Assembly: GCF_002902345.1 (NCBI RefSeq)
Contig: NZ_PPQB01000005.1
Coordinates: forward strand, 105,537-169,536
Reading direction: 5' to 3'
Length of the DNA: 64,000 bases
Origin: Staphylococcus arlettae
GTDB lineage: Bacteria; Bacillota; Bacilli; Staphylococcales; Staphylococcaceae
Shown: one piece after another, positions 38,682 to 47,778 of the stretch
Position numbering within the stretch: position 1 is the stretch's first letter
How the letters are laid out: each line of letters starts with the position of its first letter
Notes under the pieces: generated by a model
Database searches by the model: none
Seen by the model: only the letters and a program-made list of their open reading frames with translations
Told to the model about the DNA's origin: nothing
Program-made: the position numbers and the translations under genes

Positions 38682-38740
38682 AATTTGGTGATTTAAGATA
38701 AAAATGTATCTTATTGAAAAAAATTATGAACAGTTTTTTT
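38668..38740 (+). terminator. Two-tier hairpin terminator after tpx
   Basis: AAACTGTTCATAAT (38668-38681) pairs with ATTATGAACAGTTT (38723-38736). An inner stem, TAAGATA (38694-38700) with TATCTTA (38707-38713), lies in the loop. T7 ends at 38740, one base before the next ribosome-binding site. Confidence 0.88.
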
Positions 38741-38756
38741 AGAAAGGATTATTATC

Positions 38757-39704
38757 ATGACTCAAGAAAAAACAGTTATGGAACGTTTATTCCAAACGCT
38801 AGATGAAAAAGCAAAAGCTTTCAATGAAGAGAATGGGCAAAGTTTTATTGAAAACTTGGGTCTAGCAATGGAGCATGTATATAAAAATGAGCGAGAATTA
38901 TTAGAGCAAGCGACTTTACAAGATAGAAGAAAAGCATTTCAATTTGCATATTTAAGTCTTTTGCAAAATGAAGAAATTCAAGCAAATCATCAAATTACAC
39001 CAGATTCAATAGGCTTAATATTAGGTTTTTTAGTGAAACAATTTATGGCCAATCAAACAGAATTGCATATTGCTGATATTGCTAGTGGCGCAGGCCATTT
39101 AAGTGCTTCAGTACATGAAGTAATGACTGATGTTACACTCATGCATCACTTAGTAGAAGTTGACCCAGTACTATCAAGAGTGAGCGTACATTTAGCAAAC
39201 TTTTTAGAGATTCCTTTTGATGTATATCCACAAGATGCCATAATGCCGCTAGCATTTGAAGAAGCGGATGTCATAATTGGAGATTTACCAATAGGTTATT
39301 ATCCTGTTGATGAACGTAGTCATGAAATGAGTTTAGGGTTTGAAGAAGGCCATAGTTATTCTCATCATTTATTAATAGAACAAGCGATTACAGCATTAAA
39401 ACCATCAGGCTATGCATTTTTAATTGTGCCAAGTAATCTGTTCGAAGGGGATAATGTAAAACAGTTACAAAACTATATTGCTACAGAAACCGAAATGCAA
39501 GCATTTTTAAATTTACCCGCAACGTTATTTAAAAATGAAAAAGCTAGAAAATCTATATTAATTGTGCAGAAAAAAGAAGTGAATGTAACAAAACCTGTAG
39601 AAGTCTTGCTAGCAAATATTCCTGACTTTAAAAATCCACAGCAATTCCAAGGGTTTTTAGCTGACTTAAATACTTGGATGACAGAGAATCACCCAGAAAT
39701 TTAA
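38757..39704 (+). CDS. Class I SAM-dependent methyltransferase, YtxK-like
   Basis: A 315-residue protein of the N6-adenine-type methyltransferase family found beside ackA in Bacillus (ytxK). The SAM-binding motif I is LHIADIASGAGHLSASV (about residues 103-119), with the acidic motif LVEVDPVLSRVSVH, and the catalytic-type motif appears as VIIGDLPIGYYP (DLPIGYY in place of NPPY). A 100-residue helical N-terminal part precedes it, as in DNA-methyltransferase M subunits, but no target-recognition domain is visible. The substrate is unknown. It is 82 bases before ackA, with no terminator between. Confidence 0.85.
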   Translation: MTQEKTVMERLFQTLDEKAKAFNEENGQSFIENLGLAMEHVYKNERELLEQATLQDRRKAFQFAYLSLLQNEEIQANHQITPDSIGLILGFLVKQFMANQTELHIADIASGAGHLSASVHEVMTDVTLMHHLVEVDPVLSRVSVHLANFLEIPFDVYPQDAIMPLAFEEADVIIGDLPIGYYPVDERSHEMSLGFEEGHSYSHHLLIEQAITALKPSGYAFLIVPSNLFEGDNVKQLQNYIATETEMQAFLNLPATLFKNEKARKSILIVQKKEVNVTKPVEVLLANIPDFKNPQQFQGFLADLNTWMTENHPEI

Positions 39705-39735
39705 ACTGTATTACTCTTGAATTTAAACTGTATTA
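39698..39735 (+). repeat. Short direct repeat across the methyltransferase stop codon
   Basis: AATTTAAACTGTATTA occurs at 39698-39713 and again at 39720-39735 (22-base period). The first copy contains the TAA stop. Confidence 0.8.
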
Positions 39736-39786
39736 ATGGTTAAATAGATAAGGATAAACTTATATTGAAAATGGAGGCCAAAGCTT

Positions 39787-40986
39787 ATGTCAAAATTAAT
39801 TTTGGCGATTAACGCTGGTAGTTCATCTTTGAAATTTCAACTTATTGAAATGCCTGAAGAAAAAATAATTACTAAAGGTTTAATCGAAAGAATAGGATTA
39901 AAAGACTCAGTCTTTACTATAGAAGTAAATGGCGAGAAAATTAAAGAAGTAACGGATATTGCAAACCATGAAGATGCAGTAAATATTATGTTAGATAGTT
40001 TTAAACATCACGGTATTATTGATAGTATTTATGATATACAAGGAACTGGACACCGTGTTGTACATGGTGGCGAGACGTTCCCAACATCAGTATATGTTAC
40101 GGATGAAGTTGAATCACAAATAGAAGCATTAAGTGAATTAGCACCACTACACAACCCTGCAAACTTAATGGGGATTCGTGCTTTCCGTAAATTATTACCT
40201 GAAATTCCACACGTAGCAGTGTTTGATACTTCATTCCATCAAACGATGCCAGAAAAATCATATCTGTATAGTTTGCCTTATCAATATTATGAAGATTATG
40301 GAATCCGTAAGTATGGTTTCCATGGAACAAGTCATAAATATGTTTCTCAACGTGCAGCTGAAATCTTAGGTAAGCCAATAGAAGAATTACGTATTATTTC
40401 TTGTCATATTGGTAATGGTGCATCTATAGCAGCAATTGATGGAGGAGAATCTGTTGATACATCAATGGGCTTCACACCTTTAGCAGGTGTAACAATGGGC
40501 ACACGTTCAGGTAATATTGATCCAGCATTAATACCATTTTTAATGGAAAAAACAAGCAAAACAGCAGAAGAAGTATTAAATACATTAAATAAAGAATCTG
40601 GTTTACTAGGTATCTCAGGTACATCAAGTGATTTAAGAGATATTATAGAAGACAGTAAAGAAGGTAAAGAACGTGCGCAACTTGCATTAGATGTCTTTGC
40701 GTCACGTATTCACAAATATATTGGTTCTTATGCTACACGTATGCATGGCGTTGATGTTATCGTCTTCACTGCAGGTGTCGGTGAGAACTCTGATCCAGTA
40801 CGCGCTAAAGTACTTGAAGGATTAGAATTTATGGGTGTTTATTGGGATGCTAAGAAAAATGAATCTATCCATGGCGAAGAAGGATTTATAAACTATCCAC
40901 ATTCACCAGTTAAAGTAATTGTTATTCCAACGAACGAAGAAGTAATGATTGCACGTGATGTTATTGAATTTGGTAATGTTGATTAA
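39787..40986 (+). CDS. ackA: Acetate kinase
   Basis: AckA converts acetyl phosphate and ADP to acetate and ATP, the final step of overflow acetate production. The 399 residues show [15 protein letters not shown] at the N-terminus, [28 protein letters not shown], the catalytic-region [11 protein letters not shown] and [10 protein letters not shown], then SCHIGNGAS and [19 protein letters not shown], and the C-terminal FTAGVGENS. Length is normal. TGGAGG precedes the ATG. It probably shares a transcript with the upstream methyltransferase. It works opposite to acsA earlier in the window. Confidence 0.98.
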   Translation: MSKLILAINAGSSSLKFQLIEMPEEKIITKGLIERIGLKDSVFTIEVNGEKIKEVTDIANHEDAVNIMLDSFKHHGIIDSIYDIQGTGHRVVHGGETFPTSVYVTDEVESQIEALSELAPLHNPANLMGIRAFRKLLPEIPHVAVFDTSFHQTMPEKSYLYSLPYQYYEDYGIRKYGFHGTSHKYVSQRAAEILGKPIEELRIISCHIGNGASIAAIDGGESVDTSMGFTPLAGVTMGTRSGNIDPALIPFLMEKTSKTAEEVLNTLNKESGLLGISGTSSDLRDIIEDSKEGKERAQLALDVFASRIHKYIGSYATRMHGVDVIVFTAGVGENSDPVRAKVLEGLEFMGVYWDAKKNESIHGEEGFINYPHSPVKVIVIPTNEEVMIARDVIEFGNVD

Positions 40987-41025
40987 TAAAAATAATTAAA
41001 AGAGATAGGGATATAACTCCCTATA

Positions 41026-41178
41026 CTCAAAAAAGAGGGCTAATCTTTAATAAGGATTAGTCCTCTTTATATTTAAAAGTATTCGATTTTGACCGTGCAT
41101 GCTTGCCTGGGGTATGGTTCGAGCCTGTAGTCTCTCACTCATACTAGTCCACGGGCGTCAGCACGTTACAAAATCGGG
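41026..41178 (-). repeat. Structured intergenic repeat, copy B
   Basis: This is the inverted copy of 24538-24692. Read on the minus strand it can close as a long interrupted stem: GATTTTG (41176-41170) with CAAAATC (41094-41088), and GTGC with GCAC just inside. The plus-strand left end is a hairpin (AGAGGGCTAATC with GGATTAGTCCTCT) that probably terminates ackA. It fills the middle of the 298-base gap between the convergent ackA and the phytase-like gene; 41179-41284 shows nothing else. Confidence 0.75.
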
Positions 41179-41284
41179 ACAATTATCTTTTATAGTCAAT
41201 GCTATTTTACGACTATGACACTTTTTTACATTGATGTACAACATAACAAAATAAATGCTAGTTATAGTAAGTATATTGTCTATT

Positions 41285-42457
41285 TTATGGCAATACTTCA
41301 AAAGCAATAATTTGTGTTTGTTGTTCTTTGTTAAAGTTATTATCTGCAACAAGAACAAGTGTGTCATGACCATTTGGCAACTTTTTGCCGAATGTAATAC
41401 CTTCAACATTATCTATATGCTTAAGATCAGTTTTATTGAGAGAAGTCACTAATTGCTTTTTTAATGGTTGAACTTTGTGATTTTTTAAAGATGACATATT
41501 TTTAATATTTGTGGCATTCTCTGTACTATATTTATAGACTTTAACATGGTTAGTATAGGAATTATCTTCTGCTTGAACGCTGGCACGTTCTAGTGCTAAA
41601 AATTCGTGATCATTAATTGCTAAAATTTCTGTAATTCCGTTATTGGCGTCTTTATTTTTGCCTGGTTTTTCAGGTATGGCATCAAGTGGATAAGCATATT
41701 CTGCTAACACATTACCTTGTCTATCATACTGCGTAATACGTGAAGTTGACCCAGAATTAATTGTAGGTACAGTATCATCTTGTAATAATGGGCCTTCCAT
41801 AGCAGTCCAATAAGATTGACCGTCAGCAGAAAATGTACTGCCTTCTAGTGCCATATTATTGCGAAAGCCTTGCTTGTCATTGGCAGACATTTTAAACGGT
41901 TTATGTATAGGTAATTCTGATATAAATGTGCCGTTAGATGTAGCTTGGCGAATAAATGGGTTTAAACCTAGAGTTCGATCACCTTCACTCGTGTACCATA
42001 GATGGTTGCTCAGTGGATCGAAGCGTATTGATTCTGGATCTGCCACAATATTCTTTGAAGATTTATCATATTGCTTTTTATTAGTATAAGTTGAACCATT
42101 TGGTTGTTTTAATGTGTTGACGTCTTTGAAGTTAATGTTGTTAAAACCTTGTTGATTGTAATTAATGTTGGCTTCGTAATAACGAGAGGGACTATGTTCT
42201 GAACGATCATCACTAATAAGTAACCACTTATTATTCTGAGGATTGTAACTAATTCCCGACAATCCACCGACAACAGTATTTTTATATTTTGTATTGTGTG
42301 GAATGGTTTCGCTGTCGATGAGTTTGATATTATTTACAGTTTTAGGCTTGTCTGACTGATTGTTGGCAGCGTCAGTATTGTTTGTATGTAGAGTGGTGAA
42401 AGTAGTTAAACTAAATGCAATTATGCATGTGATGCCAGTTTGTTTAAGCTTGTTCAT
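41285..42457 (-). CDS. Secreted phytase-like (esterase-like activity of phytase) family protein
   Basis: A 390-residue exported protein. A Sec signal peptide is clear (basic MNKLK, hydrophobic TGITCIIAFSLTTFTTL, probable cleavage near Ala31), with no LPXTG or lipobox, so it should be released. The mature part looks like a beta-propeller of the phytase-like family (PF13449 type): VVGGLSGISYNPQNNKWLLI with ISDDRSEHSPSRYY, DPESIRFDPLSNHLWYTSEG, NMALEGSTFSADGQSYWTA, EILAINDHEFLALERA and VEGITFGKKLPNGHDTLVLV. The substrate is unknown. I do not expect this gene between ackA and uspA in S. aureus, so it is an accessory gene in an otherwise conserved order. GGAG precedes the ATG. Confidence 0.85.
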   Translation of the reverse strand: MNKLKQTGITCIIAFSLTTFTTLHTNNTDAANNQSDKPKTVNNIKLIDSETIPHNTKYKNTVVGGLSGISYNPQNNKWLLISDDRSEHSPSRYYEANINYNQQGFNNINFKDVNTLKQPNGSTYTNKKQYDKSSKNIVADPESIRFDPLSNHLWYTSEGDRTLGLNPFIRQATSNGTFISELPIHKPFKMSANDKQGFRNNMALEGSTFSADGQSYWTAMEGPLLQDDTVPTINSGSTSRITQYDRQGNVLAEYAYPLDAIPEKPGKNKDANNGITEILAINDHEFLALERASVQAEDNSYTNHVKVYKYSTENATNIKNMSSLKNHKVQPLKKQLVTSLNKTDLKHIDNVEGITFGKKLPNGHDTLVLVADNNFNKEQQTQIIAFEVLP

Positions 42458-42580
42458 GAGTCATCTTCTCCTTTTTAAAATGCTATATTAAGGATAAAGG
42501 TTAGATATGAATTGAGTTTAAATTAGAGCTATATTTTTTGTAAAAGGGTGGGTACGGAGATTAAACTTTTATGTATTTAA

Positions 42581-42616
42581 AGAGATAGCATACATATATT
42601 ATGGTATGCTATCTCT
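42581..42616 (-). terminator. Terminator after uspA (minus strand)
   Basis: AGAGATAGCATAC (42581-42593) pairs perfectly with GTATGCTATCTCT (42604-42616). It lies between uspA and the downstream phytase-like gene on the minus strand. Confidence 0.82.
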
Positions 42617-42670
42617 CATCAAATATTATACTAATAAAGTATTTTTAATTTCGTGCTTCACGTTATCTGA

Positions 42671-43174
42671 TTAGCGAGCACTATAGTGTGATCTTAATTT
42701 TTCTGTAGCAACTTGTGGTTGGAAGTCTTCTGGAAGTTCTTCAGTACGAACAACTAGAACATCACATGGTGAGTGACGTACAATAGCTTCTGATACAGAA
42801 CCTACAATAAATCTTTCTACAGCATTAAGACCAGAAGTACCACACATAATTAAATCAGCGCCAACATCAGTGGCTAATTTTTTAGGAATAATTGCTTTTG
42901 GAGAACCAAATTCTAAGCGAGTAACAACATCTTTAACACCTGCATTTGCTGCCACTTCTTTATAACCATTTAGTAAATCTTCAGAGAAATTTTTAGATTT
43001 CTCAGTGAATTGTGCATCGTATACTTCATAAGATGAGTAAGTTCTAGAATCAATTACATTTACCACTGTTAATTGTGCATCATTACGTTTTGCAACATCT
43101 ACAGCTTTGTTAAAAGCCCATTCTGCTTCATGTGATCCGTCAACTGCGATTAAAATATTTTTATATGTTAGCAT
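42671..43174 (-). CDS. Universal stress protein, UspA family
   Basis: A 167-residue cytoplasmic universal stress protein with an ATP-binding Usp fold: NILIAVDGSHEAEWAFNKAV at the N-terminus, LIMCGTSGLNAVERFIVGSVSEAIVRHSPCDVLVVR at the C-terminal part, including the G-2x-G-9x-G-S nucleotide-binding pattern. The start is the ATG at 43174, with TAAGGAGG directly upstream on the minus strand; an in-frame extension to 43237 lacks such a site and reads through the promoter region. It is divergent from ald. A second family member lies at 47155-47568. Confidence 0.93.
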   Translation of the reverse strand: MLTYKNILIAVDGSHEAEWAFNKAVDVAKRNDAQLTVVNVIDSRTYSSYEVYDAQFTEKSKNFSEDLLNGYKEVAANAGVKDVVTRLEFGSPKAIIPKKLATDVGADLIMCGTSGLNAVERFIVGSVSEAIVRHSPCDVLVVRTEELPEDFQPQVATEKLRSHYSAR

Positions 43175-43317
43175 CGCAATTACCTCCTTACTTTTAATTA
43201 ATTTTATTATACCATTATTAACAGAATATTTGTACAATTTAACTATCTACAAATATGTAAATTTTGTGATTGCGCTTTCATTGCTTTCGCGTTACGATGT
43301 TTATGGAGGTGGATGGA

Positions 43318-44433
43318 ATGAATATTGGTATTCCAAAAGAGATTAAAAATAATGAAAACAGAGTAAGTTTATCACCAAGTGGGGTACACGCTTTGGTCGA
43401 GCAAGGGCATACTGTTTTGGTAGAAACAGCTGCAGGATATGGTTCTTATTTTGAAGATGTTGATTACCAAGAAGCTGGGGCACAAATTGTTAAAACACAA
43501 CAAGAAGTATGGAATGTGGATATGGTAATGAAAGTTAAAGAACCATTAGAAGAAGAATTTAAATTCTTCAAAGAAGGTCTAATATTATTTACATATCTAC
43601 ATTTGGCTAATGAACAAAAATTAACAGAGGCTTTATTAGAGAAAAATGTAGTGAGTATTGCCTATGAAACAGTGCAGATGCCTGACCGTTCATTACCTTT
43701 ATTAACTCCAATGAGTGAAGTGGCAGGTCGAATGTCTACACAAATTGGCGCAGAATTTCTTCAAAAATATAAAGGAGGAATGGGTATACTATTAGGTGGT
43801 GTACCTGGTGTTGCCAAAGGCCGTGTTGCAATTATTGGAGGCGGGCAAGCTGGTACAAATGCTGCTAAAATAGCTTTAGGTTTAGGGGCAGATGTTACCA
43901 TATTAGATGTTAATCCAAAACGTTTACAGCAATTAGATGATCAATTTGGAGGACGCGTACATACTATTATGTCAAATCCATTGAACATCGAAAGTACAGT
44001 CAAAGAAAGTGATTTAGTTATAGGGGCAGTACTTATCCCTGGTGCAAAAGCGCCAAACCTTGTAAGTGAAGCAATGATCAAACAAATGAAAGATGGCTCA
44101 GTAATAGTAGACATTGCGATAGATCAAGGTGGTATCTTTGAGACAACCGATCAAATTACTACTCATGATAACCCGACTTATACGAAGCATGGTGTTGTGC
44201 ATTATGCTGTTGCCAATATGCCGGGTGCAGTTCCAAGAACTTCAACTATTGCACTAAACAATGCAACGTTACCATATGCGATTCAAATCGCCAATAAAGG
44301 ATATTTAAAAGCGTTACAAGATAATGAACCTTTATCACTAGGTTTGAATACAGTTAATGGTAAATTGACTAATAAAGGTGTAGGAGAATCATTAAATATA
44401 CCTTATACATCAATTGCAGAGCAATTAAAATAA
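43318..44433 (+). CDS. ald: Alanine dehydrogenase
   Basis: Ald interconverts L-alanine and pyruvate plus ammonia with NAD, allowing alanine to serve as carbon and nitrogen source. The 371 residues show the signature [20 protein letters not shown] (substrate-side Arg/Lys), the catalytic His in [10 protein letters not shown], the NAD fold [26 protein letters not shown] (about 169-194) and [18 protein letters not shown]. The ATG at 43318 follows GGAGGT by 7 bases and gives the standard length; an in-frame upstream ATG at 43270 adds an atypical leader. A GCGCTTTCA half of a cre-like site (43266-43280, 12 of 15) lies upstream. Confidence 0.96.
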   Translation: MNIGIPKEIKNNENRVSLSPSGVHALVEQGHTVLVETAAGYGSYFEDVDYQEAGAQIVKTQQEVWNVDMVMKVKEPLEEEFKFFKEGLILFTYLHLANEQKLTEALLEKNVVSIAYETVQMPDRSLPLLTPMSEVAGRMSTQIGAEFLQKYKGGMGILLGGVPGVAKGRVAIIGGGQAGTNAAKIALGLGADVTILDVNPKRLQQLDDQFGGRVHTIMSNPLNIESTVKESDLVIGAVLIPGAKAPNLVSEAMIKQMKDGSVIVDIAIDQGGIFETTDQITTHDNPTYTKHGVVHYAVANMPGAVPRTSTIALNNATLPYAIQIANKGYLKALQDNEPLSLGLNTVNGKLTNKGVGESLNIPYTSIAEQLK

Positions 44434-44438
44434 ATAAT

Positions 44439-44471
44439 AAACAGGACGATGCTTAAGCATCGTCCTGTTTT
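44439..44471. terminator. Perfect palindromic terminator between ald and cutC
   Basis: Arms 44439-44454 and 44455-44470 form a perfect 32-base palindrome (16-bp arms), effectively a 14-bp stem with a TTAA loop. It lies between convergent genes and can serve both. Confidence 0.93.
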
Positions 44472-44484
44472 AATGTAAACTATA

Positions 44485-45114
44485 TTAAACAATTTTTGTG
44501 CCATGTACTTCTTGAAAAGGGAAAGCTTCCAATAGTTCTGGCAAATTATCTTTAGTTAAACCGCCGCCCGGCATAATTTCAATTTTGCCACCTGAATTGA
44601 CAACTAATTTACCTAGGTGATTGAGATTATTAAAAAGATTACTTTCTTTAGGGCCACCATGTGTTAATAAACGAGTGAAGCCAAGATCAATCAATTGATG
44701 CAAAGCTTTAATTTGACCATGTTGATGAATAAGGTCAAATGCCATGTGACATACGACAGGTATAGGTGCTGAGAGATTGCGCAACGTTTTCATTTGCCAT
44801 TCATTCAACACATGGTCCACTGTTAAACAACCAAAGACAAAATAGTCCACTTGAAGCGCTTTAAAGTGTTTAATGTCACGTTGCATAATTTCAAAATCAT
44901 ATAAATTGTAAACAAAATCCCCACCACGAGGACGAATCATAACAGCAAGTTCAACTTTATGGGCTTTACAGATTTCTGCGGTAATTTCGACCATACCGTA
45001 ACTAGGTGTAGTACCACCGACAGCTAAGTTATCACATAATTCAAGACGGTCCGCACCATTTGCGATGGCGCTTTCTACTTCTTCGATCGTTTCTACAACT
45101 GCTTCTTTAATCAT
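44485..45114 (-). CDS. cutC: CutC family protein
   Basis: A 209-residue TIM-barrel protein of the CutC family, named for copper homeostasis although its biochemical activity is still unsettled. The family N-terminal motif is seen as [32 protein letters not shown], followed by [14 protein letters not shown] and the C-terminal [20 protein letters not shown]. Its start codon overlaps the end of pepQ by 4 bases, so the two are translationally coupled; no functional link between them is obvious. It converges with ald across a palindromic terminator. Confidence 0.92.
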   Translation of the reverse strand: MIKEAVVETIEEVESAIANGADRLELCDNLAVGGTTPSYGMVEITAEICKAHKVELAVMIRPRGGDFVYNLYDFEIMQRDIKHFKALQVDYFVFGCLTVDHVLNEWQMKTLRNLSAPIPVVCHMAFDLIHQHGQIKALHQLIDLGFTRLLTHGGPKESNLFNNLNHLGKLVVNSGGKIEIMPGGGLTKDNLPELLEAFPFQEVHGTKIV

Positions 45115-46163
45115 TTGTCATATCCTGTCATTATTTTATGTCCATCTTCAGTAACTACAATATCATCTTCTATACGTACACCTGCTACTTCTGGTACGTA
45201 TATTCCAGGTTCAATGGTTATGACCATACCAGCTTCAAATTGATTGTGATTACTGCTAGAAACATCTTGATATTCATGTTCTTCTAAACCTAAACCATGG
45301 CCGAGGCGATGTGGGAAGTATTCACCGTAACCCGCTTCAGCGATAATGTTTCTAGCAATGTGATCAACGTCGCTAATTGTCACGCCAGGTTTAATTGCTG
45401 CAATAGCTTCTGTTTCAGCTTTTAACACAACATCGTAAATTTCTTGTGCCTTAGCATTTGGTGTACCAAATTTCACCGTTCGAGTCATATCACTGCAATA
45501 GTTATTATAAATAACGCCTAAGTCGAATAGGACAAATTCATTATTTTGTAATTTTCGGTCGCCTGGTGTACCGTGAGGTGATGCAGCATGATCTCCAAAT
45601 AGAACCATAGTATCAAAACTCATTTCATGTACACCATAAGCTTTGATTTCATTTTCAATATGATTAACTACTTGGCGTTCGGTTACACCTTCTGATAAGT
45701 ATGAAACACCAATTTCAATACATTTATCTGCCAATTCACATGCTTTTTGAATAGTAGCAATTTCGTCTGCAGATTTAATGTTACGTAAGGACTTAACTGT
45801 TGCATCAATGTCATTAAATTGTTGGACTCCAAATGCCGCAGTTAATTCACGTTGACGTTTCAAAGTGAGGTGTTCCGCTTCAACTAATAAATTATTTGCA
45901 CTGAATTGATATTTATCCAAAGCATTTTCAGTATCTAAATAGCCGATAATTTCCCCTGTAAAAGGTGATGCTTTTACTTCCTCAACTTCTAGTTGAGGAC
46001 AAAATAAAACCTGTGTACCATCAGCTTTGATTAATAATGCAAGTAAACGTTCGTGTGGATCACTTAAATAACCCGTAAAATAAAATATATTAAGTGGTGT
46101 TGTAATCCAAGCTGCATCAGCTTGTTGATGTTTAATTTCAGTAATTATTTGCTCTGTTTTCAT
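45111..46163 (-). CDS. pepQ: Xaa-Pro dipeptidase/aminopeptidase family (M24) protein
   Basis: A 350-residue cytoplasmic metallopeptidase that cleaves Xaa-Pro bonds. An N-terminal creatinase-type domain (about 1-125) precedes the pita-bread catalytic domain. Metal ligands are visible: the two Asp in [17 protein letters not shown], His in [15 protein letters not shown], Glu in [11 protein letters not shown] and Glu in VRIEDDIVV. The gene heads the pepQ-cutC pair on the minus strand and is divergent from the UPF0173 hydrolase gene across a 202-base gap. GGAGG lies a few bases before the ATG. Confidence 0.93.
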   Translation of the reverse strand: MKTEQIITEIKHQQADAAWITTPLNIFYFTGYLSDPHERLLALLIKADGTQVLFCPQLEVEEVKASPFTGEIIGYLDTENALDKYQFSANNLLVEAEHLTLKRQRELTAAFGVQQFNDIDATVKSLRNIKSADEIATIQKACELADKCIEIGVSYLSEGVTERQVVNHIENEIKAYGVHEMSFDTMVLFGDHAASPHGTPGDRKLQNNEFVLFDLGVIYNNYCSDMTRTVKFGTPNAKAQEIYDVVLKAETEAIAAIKPGVTISDVDHIARNIIAEAGYGEYFPHRLGHGLGLEEHEYQDVSSSNHNQFEAGMVITIEPGIYVPEVAGVRIEDDIVVTEDGHKIMTGYDK

Positions 46164-46365
46164 TTGTTATTGCCTCCTAGTAAGTAAATACATTTATATT
46201 AATTTTAGGTTAGTTAACTCTAATATTCAAAAATAAACTACTTTAATGTTGGAATTTAATGCGCTTTTTTAGTGGAAAACTTGGATTTCTTAATGAATAA
46301 GTGTTATAGATAAAGAAAGATGTGGTATATATAACAGTAAACATAGCAAATGGGAGGCACTATTA

Positions 46366-47055
46366 ATGAAACTATCATTTCATGGACAATCAACAGTTTA
46401 TTTTGAAGCAAATGGTAAAAAAGGGATAATCGATCCTTTTATTACTGGTAATGAATTGTCTGATTTAGATGTATCAAATTTGGAAGTAGATTATATTATT
46501 TTAACACATGGACATGGTGATCACTTTGGTGATACTGTGGAAATCGCACAAAAAAATAATGCAACAGTAATAGGTACAGCTGAATTAGCAGATTATTTAA
46601 CAACTCATGTAGGCTATGATAATGTGCGACCAATGAATATAGGTGGAAAAGTAAGTTTTGATTTTGGAACGTTGAAATTTGTACAAGCATTCCACAGTTC
46701 AAGTCTTACAGATGATAATGGTATTCCAGTTTATTTAGGTATGCCAATGGGAGCAATTTTAGAATTGGAAGGAAAAACAATTTATCATACAGGAGATACA
46801 GGATTATTCAGCGATATGAAATTAATTGCTGATAGACACCCAGTAGATATTTGTTTCGTACCGATTGGCGATAACTTTACGATGGGGATTGATGATGCAA
46901 GTTACGCCATTAACCAATTTATAAAACCACAAATTAGTATACCTATCCACTACGATACTTTCCCATATATCGAACAAGATCCGAACGATTTCAAGGAAGC
47001 TGTTAGTGTAGGGGAAGTACAAATATTAAAACCGGGTGAGGAAGTATCACTTTAG
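46366..47055 (+). CDS. UPF0173 family metal-dependent hydrolase (MBL fold)
   Basis: A 229-residue metallo-beta-lactamase-fold hydrolase of the UPF0173 (YtkL) family. The metal-binding motif is [10 protein letters not shown] with His48, His50, Asp52 and His53; further ligands appear in [19 protein letters not shown] and [10 protein letters not shown]. The substrate is unknown. GGGAGG precedes the ATG, and a hairpin terminator follows, so it is monocistronic. The pepQ/UPF0173/usp order is conserved in staphylococci. Confidence 0.92.
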   Translation: MKLSFHGQSTVYFEANGKKGIIDPFITGNELSDLDVSNLEVDYIILTHGHGDHFGDTVEIAQKNNATVIGTAELADYLTTHVGYDNVRPMNIGGKVSFDFGTLKFVQAFHSSSLTDDNGIPVYLGMPMGAILELEGKTIYHTGDTGLFSDMKLIADRHPVDICFVPIGDNFTMGIDDASYAINQFIKPQISIPIHYDTFPYIEQDPNDFKEAVSVGEVQILKPGEEVSL

Positions 47056-47060
47056 TTAAC

Positions 47061-47095
47061 AAAAGTCTGGACACATTGTTGTTCCAGACTTTTTA
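47061..47095 (+). terminator. Terminator after the UPF0173 gene
   Basis: AAAAGTCTGGA (47061-47071) pairs with TCCAGACTTTT (47083-47093), running into T-rich sequence. Confidence 0.9.
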
Positions 47096-47154
47096 TTATG
47101 AACGTAAATAAAAATATTAAGACATACATTATTAATACCAGCGCTAATTTGAAA

Positions 47155-47568
47155 TTACTTAACAATTAGGACTGGTATCTCAGCTCTTTTAGCGATTTTA
47201 TGGCTCACGCTACCAAGCACAATTTTTTTCTTATCAGAAGCTTTACGGTTACTTAAGACGATAATGTCGAATTTACCACTGTTAGCTTGTTTGACTAATT
47301 CAACTTTAGCGTTTCCTCGTACAATAATTTCATCATATTTAATACCATAACCATCTAAAGCTTCGCGTGTACTGGCTAAACCCTTACTTCTTTTTTCAAT
47401 CAATTTGTCTAAATGAACGCCCGATTTAATAGAAGCTTGTGCATCTTGTTCATTGATTGCGTTGAAAATTGTAACTACAGTACCTTCACCTGCAATTTTT
47501 GAAACTTGCTCCAAAGCTTTTTCGTTTTCAAGTGTTGTATCCACACCTAGTAAAATATTTTTATACAT
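47155..47568 (-). CDS. Universal stress protein, UspA family (short form)
   Basis: A 137-residue Usp-fold protein: MYKNILLGVDTTLENEKALEQVSKI at the N-terminus and FDIIVLSNRKASDKKKIVLGSVSHKIAKRAEIPVLIVK at the C-terminus. It is shorter and more divergent than the uspA product at 42671-43174, and the first Gly of the nucleotide-binding motif appears replaced (LSNRKASDKKKIVLGS), so ATP binding is uncertain. GGAGGG precedes the ATG on the minus strand. It is divergent from ytoI across 210 bases that contain a 12-base palindrome. Confidence 0.88.
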   Translation of the reverse strand: MYKNILLGVDTTLENEKALEQVSKIAGEGTVVTIFNAINEQDAQASIKSGVHLDKLIEKRSKGLASTREALDGYGIKYDEIIVRGNAKVELVKQANSGKFDIIVLSNRKASDKKKIVLGSVSHKIAKRAEIPVLIVK

Positions 47569-47659
47569 TTTACACCCTCCTTCATTCCTATTTTAATCAA
47601 TAATATGCGCATTTTGCAATGATATCTAAATGTTTAATGAAAAAATTTTTAATATTATT

Positions 47660-47671
47660 TACTTAAGTAAG
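47660..47671. promoter_or_regulatory. 12-bp palindrome between usp and ytoI
   Basis: TTACTTAAGTAA is perfectly self-complementary and lies in the divergent promoter region; a possible operator for an unknown regulator. Confidence 0.3.
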
Positions 47672-47778
47672 TATAGTAAAACTAATATTTATAGAAAGTA
47701 ATGAATTTGTTGCATCGCATTTTGTCGCATAAAAAGTTATAATATTTAAGAAACTATCAAATAAATGAGGGCAGTAGT

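Noticed and set aside
43175..43237. Longer N-terminus for the uspA product
   Set aside because: The extension reads through the promoter region and bypasses the TAAGGAGG directly before the ATG at 43174.
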